DNA from: Utricularia gibba
Taxonomy: Eukaryota > Streptophyta > Magnoliopsida > Lamiales > Lentibulariaceae
Length of the DNA stretch: 64,000 nucleotides
Assembly: GCA_002189035.1 (NCBI GenBank)
Contig: NEEC01000026.1
Location: forward strand, 186,001 to 250,000
Reading direction: 5' to 3'
How positions within the stretch are numbered: the first letter of the stretch is position 1; each line of letters begins with the position of its first letter. This document shows, one piece after another, positions 1 through 14,600 of the stretch. The translations under genes and the position numbers were made by a program. The notes under the pieces are model-generated. The model was not told the DNA's origin. It did not search any database and saw nothing but the letters and a program-made list of their open reading frames with translations.

Positions 1-1309
1 ATTTCATGTGGGCGTGGGGCTGGGCTATCCAATGCAATGCAATGCAGCTGTCGGGTCGGGCGTATGGTGGGAAAAGCCTGGAGAACTAACTAACCAACTG
101 CAACAGTAACTGCTCTGCCAGGGGAAGCGGGTGCGGGGGCGCCTACTGGACTTGTAAAATTCTTCCTAATTTGAAAAATTAATCTAATACTGAATATGAT
201 TTGAATATATTGGAATACGATATGATAGGGCGGGCTTACTCCCGGTCACATGGGAATGGACCGAGCGGTTGGCCATCTGCTCACTCTTTTACACACGCAC
301 ACACGTTCAATTGCAGCACGGCAAATTTAATTAGAGATCAGAGGTAAATAATTTTTTTTTTGCATTTTCATGATAGTATGAATTCTAAAGTCACGTTTGG
401 TTGATATATAGAATGCTAAATCGATTTTATTTTATTTGAATTTAGATAAATATATTTTATATTAAATTGATATGTATAATTTATTTATATTTAAAATAAA
501 AACACATATGGTATGTGAATATAAAAATTAGCTATTTGATAATTTATATATAAAATTATGAATATATCTTTCACTTAAAAAATACTCAATTCCTTTTATT
601 TAATTTTTCCTTCACCTCTCACCTACCCCATTTCTTCCCTTGTGTTGTGTGATGGCACTATCTATTTTTTTGACAATACTAAGGTAAGTAAGAGCTTTGG
701 TTCATGGGTTATGCTTTGAGTGATTTGGATTTTAAATCACTCATTGTAGGATAATTGAACTGTATGTTGTTGATCCCTAAAGTACATTTTTCCTGCTTTG
801 TTTCCTTCATTGTAGGACAATAGAGATGCTTAACTCAATGGCTATGAAAGAATGTAGCAAAAAAAACCAAATGAAATTAGAAGTCTAAAGAGAAGAAGTA
901 TCTGTTATAGGACTTGAAGCAAATATTGAAAAATAATTGAAAGACCAAGAGCGGATTCAGAGGTAGAGATTATCTAGTGTTGCAATCAACTGAAAATCTT
1001 ATCATTGTTGGCTTTAAGTCTTGGTTGTGCCATCATAAAATCTGATGCACACCCCTCTGCATGTATGGTCTACTGCATTCAGCTCATTTAATGTTTTTTT
1101 ATATTATATCATAGTAAAATTAATTTGGGTTGTAGTAAAGAATCTTCTCAACTTGAATGCTTCACTTACTCTCTTTCGGTTCCTCCTAATAGCCCTCTTG
1201 ATTTCAGAATAGAAATCAAAATCAACTTTATAAGAAGAACACAAATGAATCAAATGAAACACACAACAATTAAATACTATTCCCCGGCAGCGGCAGCAAT
1301 TTCATAAAT
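1..1309. other. AT-rich intergenic DNA, no gene seen
   Basis: The first 350 bases are moderately GC-rich, and the rest is AT-rich with homopolymer and dinucleotide runs. The open frames are short and have no recognisable motif. I see no supported gene. Confidence 0.6.
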
Positions 1310-2830
1310 GAAAAATTCACACTCATCATATAAAAGAAAATTTCATGTATTAAATAAATTTATAAACATAATTCACAATCAATCATAATATAATTATGAG
1401 CATAGTGGAATTAAGGTCAAACATAAGTAGTAGTGTATTTGTTGTGTGAGGTTGATACATTCTATTTTTATCACGATAAAGATTAAGTGTAAGCTATGAC
1501 TAATACAATTATATGATAAAGTGTCGCAATAAATGAGTAAAATAGATTTATACCTAAAAGGAAACAATGTGATGTCTTGAAACTTTTAGTAACAACATTC
1601 TCATGATCATTTCACTCCACCCAAAAATCATGCATCTAACCAACAAAACTTTAAATCTATCTAAATCTTTGTTTTTCCCTAATCTTTATACTACTTCTAG
1701 TTAAAGTTGACTTATGATAAATGTAACATAATTTTCTCTTTTTGGATCTATCTAGATTTGTTAAGAATATAATCTAATTATATGGCTAGCATGGTTTATA
1801 AAACAATGAGCATACTTGTCCCATACTCATGTAGAAGAAGAATAAAACTAATACATAAAACATCATCCACAATATGTTCAAGTCGCAATCTCATTAAAGA
1901 AAAAACATAAATAGTAATGAAAATGTAAAAGTTTCATGCAAAATACGATAACGTTTGAAGTTTACTTTCAACTAGAATTAACATTCCTGAATAGAAGAAG
2001 TTCTCCAAAGATCAACTGGGTTCTTCATTCTTCATTCTCTTTGTGGATCTGGAATTTTCTTCTAGAACCTCTCTCTAGATTGTGTTGTGTGTTGTTGGAA
2101 GTCTTGGATATTTTTTTCCATCCTCTATCTAGTCCAAATATCTACTTTTCATTTCTTTGGAATTTATTGCTTCTCTTTTCTTTCTTTTGTCTCAATTTTC
2201 TGCCACATCAACTATTCACTATCCTTGGGATTTGGGACTACTGAAAACGTGTTATAATGCTTAAAAAAAAGATTAAAATAAAGATTGGGCCTGAATCTAG
2301 GATTTAGTCTCAATCTTGATATACATAGACAATATCATAAAAATACAGAAATGACTAACAAAATCGTAATTTTTGTTGTATAATCTTAATCATTTTCTGG
2401 TCATGAAATACTAAAAACTATGTGTTATCACATTATGCTACAACAATACTAGACTTGTCCTCAAATCCAAATTAAGACTATCAAGAGTTACACAGTTAAG
2501 GAATCTCACAACAATGGTGCGAATGCTTAACGTTTCAGCTAAAAAATGCAAGAATTAACAACGTACAAGTGTGCAGGTCGCGTGGTCACTCAAGCAAACA
2601 TAACGCATTCATGAAGTAAAGTGCTTCTGAAAATTAAATAACCAAATATGACACATTTTAACTACTAAAGGAATATTGGATGTTACCTTTCCTTTCTTTC
2701 GTTGTTCTTTTTTTTCTACAAAAATTGAGATTAGAGAAGCCTCATTGTTGCTCTCCCTTCTTATATGTGGAGTATGGTTCAAATATTTATCTCCTTATTC
2801 CTCCTAGGTACTCTCTATTCCTTTGAGTTA
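1310..2830 (-). repeat. Degenerate LTR plus 3' flank, family B (Athila-like)
   Basis: This stretch matches, with many substitutions, the segment at about 49,680-51,250 in the same orientation. Shared landmarks in order are the 'gagcatagtgg' block near 1398, the 'atttagtc' block near 2303, 'tgtgttatcacattatgctac' (inverted LTR start) near 2421, and 'actagacttgtcctcaa' just after it. The LTR therefore reads on the minus strand, with its start near 2430. No open coding frame survives. It is an old solo or truncated copy, and the exact ends are not visible. Confidence 0.65.
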
Positions 2831-5800
2831 TTTTTTTTTTTCTATAATTAATTTCTAAAAATACAAATTTACGTATCCATATGACTTATAAGTCCACAAA
2901 AAAAAATATGAAAAATAAGTAATTGATCACAACAATGACATCTAGAAGTTTGTCTCTAATTATTCATAATACATCTATAGTAGTCTCACAAAAATGCCCC
3001 TCATGTATGGTAGGCTGATCTATTCGAAACAATGTGAACATCAAGTAACCCTTTAAGAAAAATACGTATTTTTTCACCTATTTTTAGTGATGCATAATCC
3101 CTATCGGTGTGTGTATAAAGTGTCAAAAAATTGATATTTTTTTCTTAAGATAAGCAAGGTTGGCTTTTTGATATAACATAGTTGGAAATAATAAGAATTA
3201 TTCATTATATTCCCAATTAACTTGTAAGAAGAATCGTCAATTTAAAAAGTTTATTGTGACAATCATACCTAATATTCAATCTATTTTTCACTTAGCACAC
3301 ATGACTCAACTGCTCCAAATAATATATTGTTAGCATTGTTGTGAATATCTAAAGTTGTATACGTAGTCATCGATTGGTCCCATATGAAAATTAATTTATT
3401 GAAAGACTAATTGAGTGATTACCTACAATTGATCCTTACAAATGATAACATATAAATTTTAAATGAGAAAAAAGATAATTACAAACTTTAACTATCACGA
3501 GATGACGAAATACCAATATCAAAGATTAACACCACCAAATAAATTCAATGGCATATGAACATAAATACGTTGTATGCATAAAAGATAAAATCCAACACCA
3601 CACATGAATTCTTAATATGCAAATGTATATAAAAAAAAAACAAAAATATGTGATGTTCTAATCATGTAAGTATCTAATTAGTCATATAGATGTTTGTAAG
3701 AAGAGTTTTCTGATCTTGATGATCTAAACTTGTATACTATGTCTGTGAACACACCCATTCACATCTTGTGTCACCTCAAGGTTATATCGAGGCTCCTTGT
3801 TCTCTTTCATTGGAAAAGTAATTCTATCTTATGGGGTCACATGTGCATTGTGGTTGTCCTTGTCTACATTATTAACCTCTCATGTTCTTTTCATTGTTAA
3901 TCGTATTCGTATCATTCTTATGTGTTTTTGGACTCTTCAATATACTACACCAACAGAATTTTGTTTTTAGTGCATCCACAAATGACAGTACAATATCACT
4001 AAAATTTCTTTTCATGCTTAAAATAAGATACATGAGGTCTTGAGTGTCACTTCTACTCAAAGTATTATATCCTATAATAAAAAAAGAAAGAAAAATTATG
4101 ACATATTTTCTATCATATTACTCATAAATGTACCTTTGAACTTATCTACTTCATTGGTATAATTAGCTCTATTGGAGGATAGTTACAAATGAAAGTGATA
4201 TACCATTCTTCAAATTCTCTCTTCACCTTTTTGATTAGTACCACAATTCTTTTTTCCTTGAACGTATAGTGGAAAGTATATCAAGTACAAATACTCACAA
4301 AAGTCATCACATATGCAATAGACCTTGGAGTCAAATGAGAAAATGATATCTCTAATCATTCTAATAATTCTACTTCAAATGAAAACAATGGCAATCGTAA
4401 TTTACAACGGAGATGCTCTGTCACGACCAACTTTTAGAGCTTGAGAAAGATGAGTCATGACCACCAAATCCTAGCTAAAAACTAGAACTCAAGGGTTTTC
4501 CATAATGTGATCCATTGATAGAAAAATGGATAAATACGTACGTAAATAGGACATAAGGTTTAATCCAAGTGTTTTTTGTCTCATGTAATTCATAATCATA
4601 TAGATTCAAAACATAACATACATTGCATACATTACTATGCATATTCCATATTTGCCAATCCTAACAAACATGATACACTACTATGCATACGTCCATACGA
4701 CTCGGAACAACTTGGTTGATCACTAAATCTCTACTAGCTCGCTTCATCAACTAAAATAAATTAAAGAGTGGCCATGTTTATGGGTTTTGAAACAAGTCAA
4801 AACTATAAAAAATATTATGAGTTCCTATAACTTATGTGTGCACTATTTTCATGTCGTGTTTTTAATGTCCAAGGTATTCAAATGCTTTCATCATCTGATT
4901 TACGTGCTCTATTACATGCTTTACTTTAGAAACCAGTGAAAGTTATTTATCGATATAATTTAGAGTAGAAACCCACTTCTAGAAACCTCTATGTTTAATC
5001 CAACTTATGCATAGCACCAACAACTAAAAATCGTTTGCTCTCTTTGGATCGATCTTGACTTATTGCTACTACATTAATTTTTTTTAAGAATGAAATATGG
5101 TTTTTTTTTTAGTTTACAATTTACTCTTAATGGGAAAAACCTTAAGACTTGCGACATCTATAGAATTTTTTATCCATCGCTCACCTTTCGTTTCACTTTT
5201 CCAAATCAACTTATCCTCCTCACTTTTTCCAAACCATCATATATGCCCCTTTGCATCCTTATCATGTATATAATATGAACATGTGACATATATGCAATAT
5301 GAACTTTTAGCACCATTTCATGGCTACATTTCGACACATCTGATTGGGCGAGTTAGTATGAAGTAGAAAAAGGTTAAAAGCTAAAACTCAAAGTCATTAA
5401 AACTTGAACTCTCACATTCTCTACCCTTATTGCAAATCCTATTGAACCCACGTGGCTTGGGAGTTCATCATGAATCATCTCATTGAGTTCTTTATCCCAA
5501 ATTTCATAATTGTCTGGTATTAAGAAATGAATTTTTATTTTATCTTAAATTTGGATCTAAAAAACCCATAAACACCTTATGAGCCATTGAATTACAACAA
5601 CTGCACATGATTACTTTAATTTCGAACACAATTTAGGAGATATGCCTCGCGAATATAAGAGTTTCTCTATTTGATTACCGAATATTGAAAGTGGGAGAAA
5701 TGGCCACTCGACTTGTTTCAAATTGATGAAATAGTTAAGTTGATAAATTTTTGTTAGGTATTCAAGGTTATTTTAATAATAGAGAGTGTGGACCTATTAA

Positions 5801-8800
5801 TTACATAATTATCCTTAAATTAAATATTCTAAGTTATTAGGATACTAATTTAAATTAATGATAGATAATTATAAACATAGTATGTAAATAGAAACCAAAA
5901 TAATTCATAAATATAAATTTACTTTGAAGACATAAAACTTGGGTTCGAATTTGGAACCAAATTTGACATCGAACTGAGATTTGTTAATCATTGTTTTGAT
6001 GAAACCGATCACTTTAGAACCAAAACCCAATAGTTCAAAACTGGTCACAACACTAATTCATAGGTATGGTCAAAGTTACTAACCAACACCAAATCGAGAA
6101 GTTACCAATTGTGAATATGAGAATAGGATTCAGTGGAAGTTTAATTTAGCCACAATTTTACTATCACTCTATTCAACTAGGATATATGGATCAATTGAGT
6201 TATTGTAAATCATTGAAAAATCCTATAATGCTAGATCATTCCTATGGATATTGATCAAATATTTTAAATAATACATTTGAAATTGTTGGAATAAATAATA
6301 TTGCATTCAATGCACTCCCATTTTGCTTGAATGGGTAATAATATGATTTTAATTATAGAAAATAATCATACACCACTCGATCGTTCATTTGATTTACATC
6401 AAATGGACAATTTTAAAAATTTAACAAATAACATGTAATAACATGCTACACTCAACCAAAGACAATGTATATTCAATGCCTAATAATTGAAATGATATAA
6501 CCTCATGTTCATCAACTCTAGTAGGTATTTCATAATTGAAAATGGTATATAACTCATAATATAATTTAGTACAATAAAAAAATAATTTCAAAAAGTGCTA
6601 ATAAATGTGTAAGCTTGAGTTTCTCACTAATGCATGTAAAGATTGATAGTCTAAAGTAGTGTTCCGGAATATTTCTGAATACTATTTTTATTTTTGAAAT
6701 AACAAAAATAATTTTTGCACGGAACACAATTAATTTCTAGTTTTAATTATAGTAGAAATATTTCTAAAATCAAGTTATATGAACAGTAAAAATTAAAAGT
6801 AACAACATTCCTACTTCTATAAATTATTTCTATTTCTACTTTATATTTTTTGGGAAGTAGAAATAGTCCGGAGAAATATTTTGAAACACTACTTAAATTA
6901 ATTGAGTAATTTCTTTATCAAACAATTTCTTCTTGCTTCTCAATTCAATTGCTAATATATTCAATTGTGGATTCACTAAAGAATGAGAATGCAACTTTCT
7001 AGATTTATTCACAATTTCCCCCACTCGGGCAATCCATTTGTTACTTGTTTTTCAATATTTACTCCTTGAATTAATACCTTCTCTTTTGTTTTCTCTCTTT
7101 CCTTGCATGCTGCTTTACTCATTTCTTTCAAAGGTGGCTCTTGACAGATGGAAAATTTTATAAATGTTACAAATGTAAAGGCTTTTACCATCAAAAGTAA
7201 TTTATAAACTAAACAAACAAACCACATTTCATTCACAAAGAAATTAATGTAGAAGCAATAAGTCCATGTCTATACACAGATAACAAACGGTTTTTACTTG
7301 TTGATCCTATGTGTAAGCTAGATTAAAAGAGGGGTTTCTGAAAGTGAGTTTATACTCTAACTTAAATCGATAAGAGACTTCTAATGGTCCCTAAACAAAA
7401 ATCAGATAATAGAGTTCGTAAATCAGATGATGAAAGCATTTAAACACGTTGAACAATGAAAACATTTAACATAAATAGTGTGCACATTCATGAAATATGA
7501 TGCAAGAAATAAGATTTGCGAGAAAAATAAAATGTTTTTTCGAATCTTCAGTTCTCATGGTCTCCATGTTTTCTTCTTTTCAAACTATAGGTTTCCAAGT
7601 CTACTTGTCTTTCATTCAAGTCTCAGATGCACTTCTGGACGTTGGAGATTAGTTCCACTATCACACTGAAACACCTCTTCCTTCGTCTTTTATTCCACTC
7701 TAATAATCGAAATGCTCTTGGTTTTGTAATAGAAGAATCCTCAAGCCAAAAAAACAAGTCTCCCAAGCAAAGCTGCATGTTAGGTTGTTCGGGTGTTTGG
7801 GGTGTAGGTTCGACAAATATTATGGAGAGCAAGGAATGCCCCTATACTCATAACAATTTCACATACTAGACAAATTATGCGGCCCAATCCAAAATGAGCC
7901 ACACTTACATGGGATTTGAACAGTAAAACCACATTGTACTTGGACTAAAGGAAAATGGCTCAAATCACATTTTTACCGAAAAGAATTTGAGCATTGCACA
8001 TTTTAACATTTTTTCTATTCAAATATACATAATCCTAACATTCTAATACTGAAGTTGACTCAAATACGTTGAAATATGGTGCAACATCACCCTTTTTTGC
8101 CTGATAATTCCTTTGATATGGTGTTTTGAGCAATTTCTTCTATGGAATATTTCCATAAGGTTCGCCTAGACGCTAGCTTGTTGCATAGGTGATGTTGAGG
8201 TTGAGTGAGTTGTTATTGCTAATTCTGGTGTAACATATGCTTATTCAATGTGTTGTCATTCTTCCAACTCAAATTGGGATGTTTAGAAGCATAATGCCAT
8301 GGTGGATGCCATCCTCCATGACTTTATGTGGATCTCATTATGTTTACTTCTACACTTTCTTCCATCAAAGTGCATCTTTCTATTATATATCTTGGTACAC
8401 ACCATACCTTGCATGGGATCATCTTTGATTGAACTCACTTATCTTCTTATCCTCTTATCCTCTAGCTCACTCATCTTCATAGTCTGGTGCCCTTGATGCA
8501 TCTTCCTATGTGATATCAAGCTTCCTCCAACAGAGCTAACCTTGTAGTAAACATTCATGTGGCATCGAGCTTACTCCAATAGAGCTTACCATGGGTAAAG
8601 GTGATTGTCCTTATGCTCCCTCTTGCAATGCCATCTAAATGAGTCGGCATGGATGACATTAATCCTTCTAGAAGAAATTTAACTAAGATATGCTATTCAT
8701 ATCTTTGATGGAGAAAACTAACAAGCAGCTTGTTGAATTGTAATAATATTTATGAAATGAGTCTCTCATTAATTGGTATATATGGTCAATTCTTTTTCTC

Positions 8801-10579
8801 AGCTCCTTGACCTTAGTAAATGAAAAATACTTTAATAAACCATTCTTTTGCATCTCCTTCAAGAATAAATCAAAAACTCTTAAAAGCATGCTATTTTTAG
8901 TAATTTCCTTAGGTCTTACAATAGCACCTATTGAGATGCATGTACACAACTATTAATGTGCATCCTCTTTACTATTTTCATAAAATTTTTTATAAAGATA
9001 AATTGTCCCAAGTCAATGCACAAATACAACATCTTCTTCAAAAAAAAATGATGTAGATCACATGAAAAGAATAATATGGGATTTTATATCACTTATATCT
9101 ATAATTTTTATAACTCTATATGGTTGGTTTTGCACCTCTTTTATTTATGTTTTTCTGTAATTTTAGATACATTTTGTATCTTTTGTATCAATTTGATTTT
9201 TTTTGAATAGAAAATACGTTTTATGATTTTTCAGAATAATTTTGACCTAAATTAAACAAAATTAGAATGGTGCGGGTGGAGAATTTGGCTCATCTAGAAA
9301 GCTTAGCAAATCACCACCCTGAAGGCATGAGTATGAAATTGTTGGAGAGAACGAGTTTCCTTGAGTCAATATAGGAGTCTAGAGATGAGTCCAACATCTT
9401 TTGATTCATTTCTCTTCATTTTTCATCAGTTTTCATATGCTAGAGTCGAGCATGAGCATGTAGGTGCTATCGGCTAAACATTTGTGGTAAAGCCTGTTTG
9501 TGCAAGTGCTGTGCGTGTGACTTTTTGACCATGTTATTCAATATTTAATTTGAGATTTATTTATTTATTTTTTTGCTATGTTTTCTTTCTCAAGATACTC
9601 TTGAGTACCAATAACCTTAATAGAATGTGAAAGAATCTTGGATTGGCCTCAATCACCTAAGGATAAGGCCTCAATCATATATTGTGGGTAAGACACATTC
9701 TATCTAATATATCTATGAGATGTGAAGTGTAGAAGTTGGAATTGAGTATAGGGAAAATGTGGGTTATCACAAGAAATAAAAATGGTTGTGTTGGCGTGAT
9801 GGATTTTATAATCTTACTAAGTGAGAGATTGTACTATAATGGTTACCAAATAGTATTATTCTAGAATAATGCACCAAGAACTTTTTCTAACAATTTAGTT
9901 ATGAAGGTTTACACACATACGCATGTGCATGTTTTAACAAGATGGAACTTAGATCAAAGGTTACTTTTCTATATTGTTTTTAAACTAGTCTTTTGCTTTA
10001 AAGAAAATATTTAAATAATTAATTCCTTTTAGAGATGATTTTATTTATTACTTCAATAGTTTTTGTACACTTACAGAATTAACATCATTCTGGTTCAAAT
10101 ATAAATGAGAATATGCAAGCCATGAAGTAAGATAGCATTATAATAAGAATGTAACAAAAATTCTGAAAATAATTATGTTGATTCATCTAGGGAAGATGAA
10201 CATCACCAATACTCATCTCACTCTTTCATAGTTCCCACATTGTCATAGCTTCACCCTTTGTCATATAGAATGAAAATCATGTTGTTTTCCCCACCTTCTC
10301 ACTAGAAGTTTACTTGTTCTTCATGTCCTTCATTTTTCTTTGTGCAAATTACCAAAAAATATCTTACCTTCATGAGAGCTTCCCCAAACTATCACTAGCC
10401 GACCTACCTATTTCGGGCTAACCCTGTTTTTCTTGTTTTTATCTCCAATTTCAGTTTCCTATTAGAACTTATATTTTTTACTTTGCTCTTGTTCTAAGAA
10501 AGTCTCACATACGAGTTAAATCACATTATTCAATTGATGAACGTTGGAGCTTGTTGCTATATGTAATAGTCTAGCACAT
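2831..10579. other. AT-rich intergenic DNA, no gene seen
   Basis: About 7.7 kb of AT-rich sequence with no open frame above 90 codons and no motif I recognise. The minus-strand 88-codon frame at 8683-8949 and smaller frames show no family signature. The DNA is probably old transposon remains decayed beyond recognition by eye. Confidence 0.55.
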
Positions 10580-11660
10580 TCAACGTATGAAAAAGAATTT
10601 ATAAACCAACCTATAACTCTACATTCAATGCATCAATAGAAATGTTGTGATCAAGCAAAGGTCAAATCTACAGGAAATGGTTGTAATTTCTCGAAGTCTT
10701 TTACCTTTGCTGAAAACTAGGGGGATTTAGTAGTTCAGTTCTTATGCACATAGGACATAAAATAACAGTAATTGAAATACACAAATTGTAGAGGTGAATG
10801 GGAACAGAAAATAATAGGAATGCATAGAAAACATAAAGTGCAGGTGATTTGATTGGGTTTTACAACAACATTTAGTTCTTGTGTCACTCAAGAGAGTACT
10901 TACGCTGAAACTCAGCTTCATCACATCAGAGAATAGAGTAATGGATTGTGGAAACAATAGTCATATTGAACTCAAGAACTAAATGTTGATGTATTCAAAT
11001 AGGAACAGATTCATTGTCTAAAATAATATCCATAAAAAGTTTCTTATTCAAAACTAAGCATCATAATAGTTAGGAAAGCAGAGAAAAATACAAAAATGCG
11101 AGAACAAGTTCAACATTCGAAATAGAAGTGCAGAAAAAAACAATGTTGAGCGATTGTTGTGTGTCGTAGATCTGCTAGATCTATAGATTTTGGACGAAAC
11201 TGTTTGCCATAGATCTACCATTCTTCTTGCTTTACGCTACTCCCTTGTTCACTTTGTTCTCTCTGCTCCTTTCTCTTTTCTTATTCCATTCAAAAAAGAG
11301 CATCTCTATCTTTTTCTTTGGATTTCTAGAAGGAAGATCTCTGCATCATATCGTATGTTTTCAAAGGATAGTTACTTTCAACTAAAAACCACTTTTTCAT
11401 AGTTTTTCTATCCCTTTTGAATTATCAGCACAAAAGGTATGTTGTCAATACTAGCTCTTGCCATGTAAAGACTTAGAAAATACACTAGAAGGAAACATTC
11501 ATTTTTTCAACTCAATTGTTGCAAATTAAGTCTATTTTCACAATAAACACATTATTGCGAACTAAATGTATGAAAGAAAACAATTACACATATGAAACAA
11601 CATTTTATCACGTAAAACAATCTTAAAACACATAAAAATAGAATAAAACGGTGTTATCAC
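10580..11660 (-). repeat. Possible very degenerate family B LTR
   Basis: The stretch ends with 'aaacggtgttatcacc' near 11,648, resembling the inverted start of family B LTRs. It begins with 'tttataaaccaacctataac', which resembles the far end of those LTRs. Spacing of about 1.1 kb fits, but the interior is poorly conserved. This is a weak call by eye. Confidence 0.3.
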
Positions 11661-14600
11661 CAAGCCAAATGTGCTTGACCTATATAGACTTACTTTGATA
11701 TCATACTAATCTAATTCAAGTTTTCTTTATGAAAAATTTGACCCAACACATTTTGGGCTACTTTCACTCTAATTCTCGTTTTTCTACTCATATTATGACT
11801 AAAAAAAACATAAAACCATCAAAATGAAGCATAGTATCATAAGTAGCACATCACTAGAGAGCTCATCAATGGTATGCTGGTACAATTGCCTACCATATAA
11901 CACTTTACCATATTGAAAATGATTAGTTCCAATCCTATGAGGTTAGGTTATTTTATTGCATGAACTTATTGTGAGAGAGAACTTATTGCCTCTGATCCTT
12001 GGCCTTGACACATTTGTGATGTATTTTTTTATTTGCAAACTAGATGAATTTTGCAAAGGGTTGAATGTCCTTCTTTTGACGTGTATGTGTACTTGTTATC
12101 TTATAGTCTGAATATTTAGATTGCAATTTATTATACGATGCATCTAATGATCAAAATACCCTCAAGTGAAAGGAGTTACATTATAGATGTATGCAATATT
12201 AAAATTTGTTTACTATGAAATTCTACAATGCATGAGCACTATGTTAGATGTTATATGGTGCTCATGAGTTATTGTAGGACGCATTACATACCAGCGAATG
12301 TGGTGTTAAGCCTTGATGAACCACCGAGTACAGTTTACAATGCTTCCCACAATGCGTAGGATAGCATGACATAAAATAACATTAGTTGCTTTTTTAAGGA
12401 ACAATACTGCATGTTGAAAAATGCATTGCTTTGTTGAGTTGCATTGAGACATACTTGATGATAAATGATCCTTTTAGAGATAGATAATTCATGCACCAAA
12501 ATAGTTTCTAATATATTGTTTCAAGTAATATCCATATGGAATAAGCTATGACTAGTTAGAAAACCATTACCTTATAAGGCTACCACAATAGATGCTACTT
12601 GTTTATCAAATGTTATCCTACTTGATGTCAGTCAATGCTTGTTGATACTTCCATCTCATCAACTAACATTTGCAAGAAGGTTTTTATATTACCTCCTCAA
12701 AGCAGTGAACAATAATTGACTATGGTGTACTTGTAGGTGGTTGGTATTATGACAATCTTGAGTTATCGCATGAAAATAAATCATACAAGTGTCGTAAAAA
12801 GGTGTTGAGTTATTAACCTGGTTAGTGAGAGACTTGGACAATGCATCATCAATGAGTAGGATATTGAGGCAATAGCATTTTTGCATAAAGTCTGTGTTGA
12901 CACATCGAACATGATTTCTTGATGTTCATTTTGAGTTTAACCATATTATTCTTAATATCATATAGGGATAAATTGATATCATCTATCTTGGATTCATTCT
13001 ATTGGAAGACAAGCTTGCAAGTAGCTTGAGATCTTAATTACTATTGGACAATGATGTGCAATTGTTTCCTATAATGCATTATTGTAAAAAAAAAAAAGGA
13101 CAATAGGATTGTATGTAATTGACATATGATAGTTGTAGTGCTCGACTCAAAATTGCATCATTTCTCTTGGCCTTGACCGAAGGTACACTAGAATAAGAGT
13201 TTACCCAACAAAAGAATTGTTGGGAGTGATATCAAACTTTTAACAACTACATGTGTATATGTTGCCTAGAATTAAAAAAATTACAATACTATTTCATTCA
13301 TAAACTATGGCATTTGACCTTAGTATTGTCCACTTCACATCTCGATCATTTACAATGTCTGCTAACACATCATTCATATCGAATATTAATAACATCCTTG
13401 TAGCAAGTGTGTCCTTCATTGATGGTCCATCATAAAGCTACCTGTAGAATTTAAAAGCATGCACATAGTTTATCGCAAATCCATGTCTACAAAAACATTG
13501 AGTTGATAGTCAAAGATCAAATATGAAGCTTGTCTATTGGGTGATCATATATGGGGTGCTACTCAAAAGGATATGATAAAAGAGATGAGTGAAAGAGTGC
13601 ACTTAATGTACTCTCTTTAGAAAAAATGAAGTTTTAAATGCCATCATAATAGCATTGCATGGTCTATGCAAATTCTTGCAAGTTATTCGAAGCACCTAAT
13701 CAAATTGAACAAAACGTTGTGCTTCTTGTAAGTAATTTCCAACATAAGTGTGAAATCCCAACAATCATAGAATGTAGTTTTTAAATGAATGCATAATCCA
13801 TATAACCTGAACCAAGCACCAAATACGTACGCATACGATTCTTGAATGAGATTTCACTACTTGTGCATTTGGCCAAGCACCAAATACGTACGCATACGAT
13901 TCTTGAATGAGATTTCACTACTTGTGCATTTGGCCAAGCACTGAATCATCAACCATCCGATGTTTTTACATGATACATAGATATCCACAAGGTAGTCCTA
14001 TAATGAGGAAGTATGTAATGTATTTAGTCAACTCATGAAAATGCAAATTTTCATGCATGCAAACCAACAACCATGTAATTAGATACGAATGTCTATATAA
14101 TAACCACATTCCACTAGCATTGCCTATGAGTTGCGAGTCATTATCATCATGCAAACATTTCACGATTGGTTTGAGTCAAGAACAACTATGTTGTCATATA
14201 TGACACTATTACCTTCAGCTTTATTTTAGAAATCCAATAGCATCTCATCTTTGATAGGATCGACAATTATTTTCAGGTAGAACATCATAGCATGTTCCAC
14301 CACATCTTTATTAAACCCCATGCTTATTCAGTGACATTTTTGGTTGATGTGTGCCACATAAGAACTCTTTGGCATTATGGGGAACCTGACTTCCTTATCT
14401 CCAATCTTTCACATGATAATGCGCATCTCTATATGGTGCTAAGAACCCTTACCTATTAACATATTCATCATATAGATAGTAATTTATTGTATAATCACAT
14501 GTGCAATTAAGCTATTAAACTATTAAAATGATCAAGATTACATGCAAAGATGATACACATCTAATACCTATGGTACACAAAAGTCATATTATCTTGATAG

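Noticed and set aside
8683-8949. 88-codon minus-strand frame as a gene
   Set aside because: There is no motif, no splice context and no homologous second copy; it lies in AT-rich decayed DNA.
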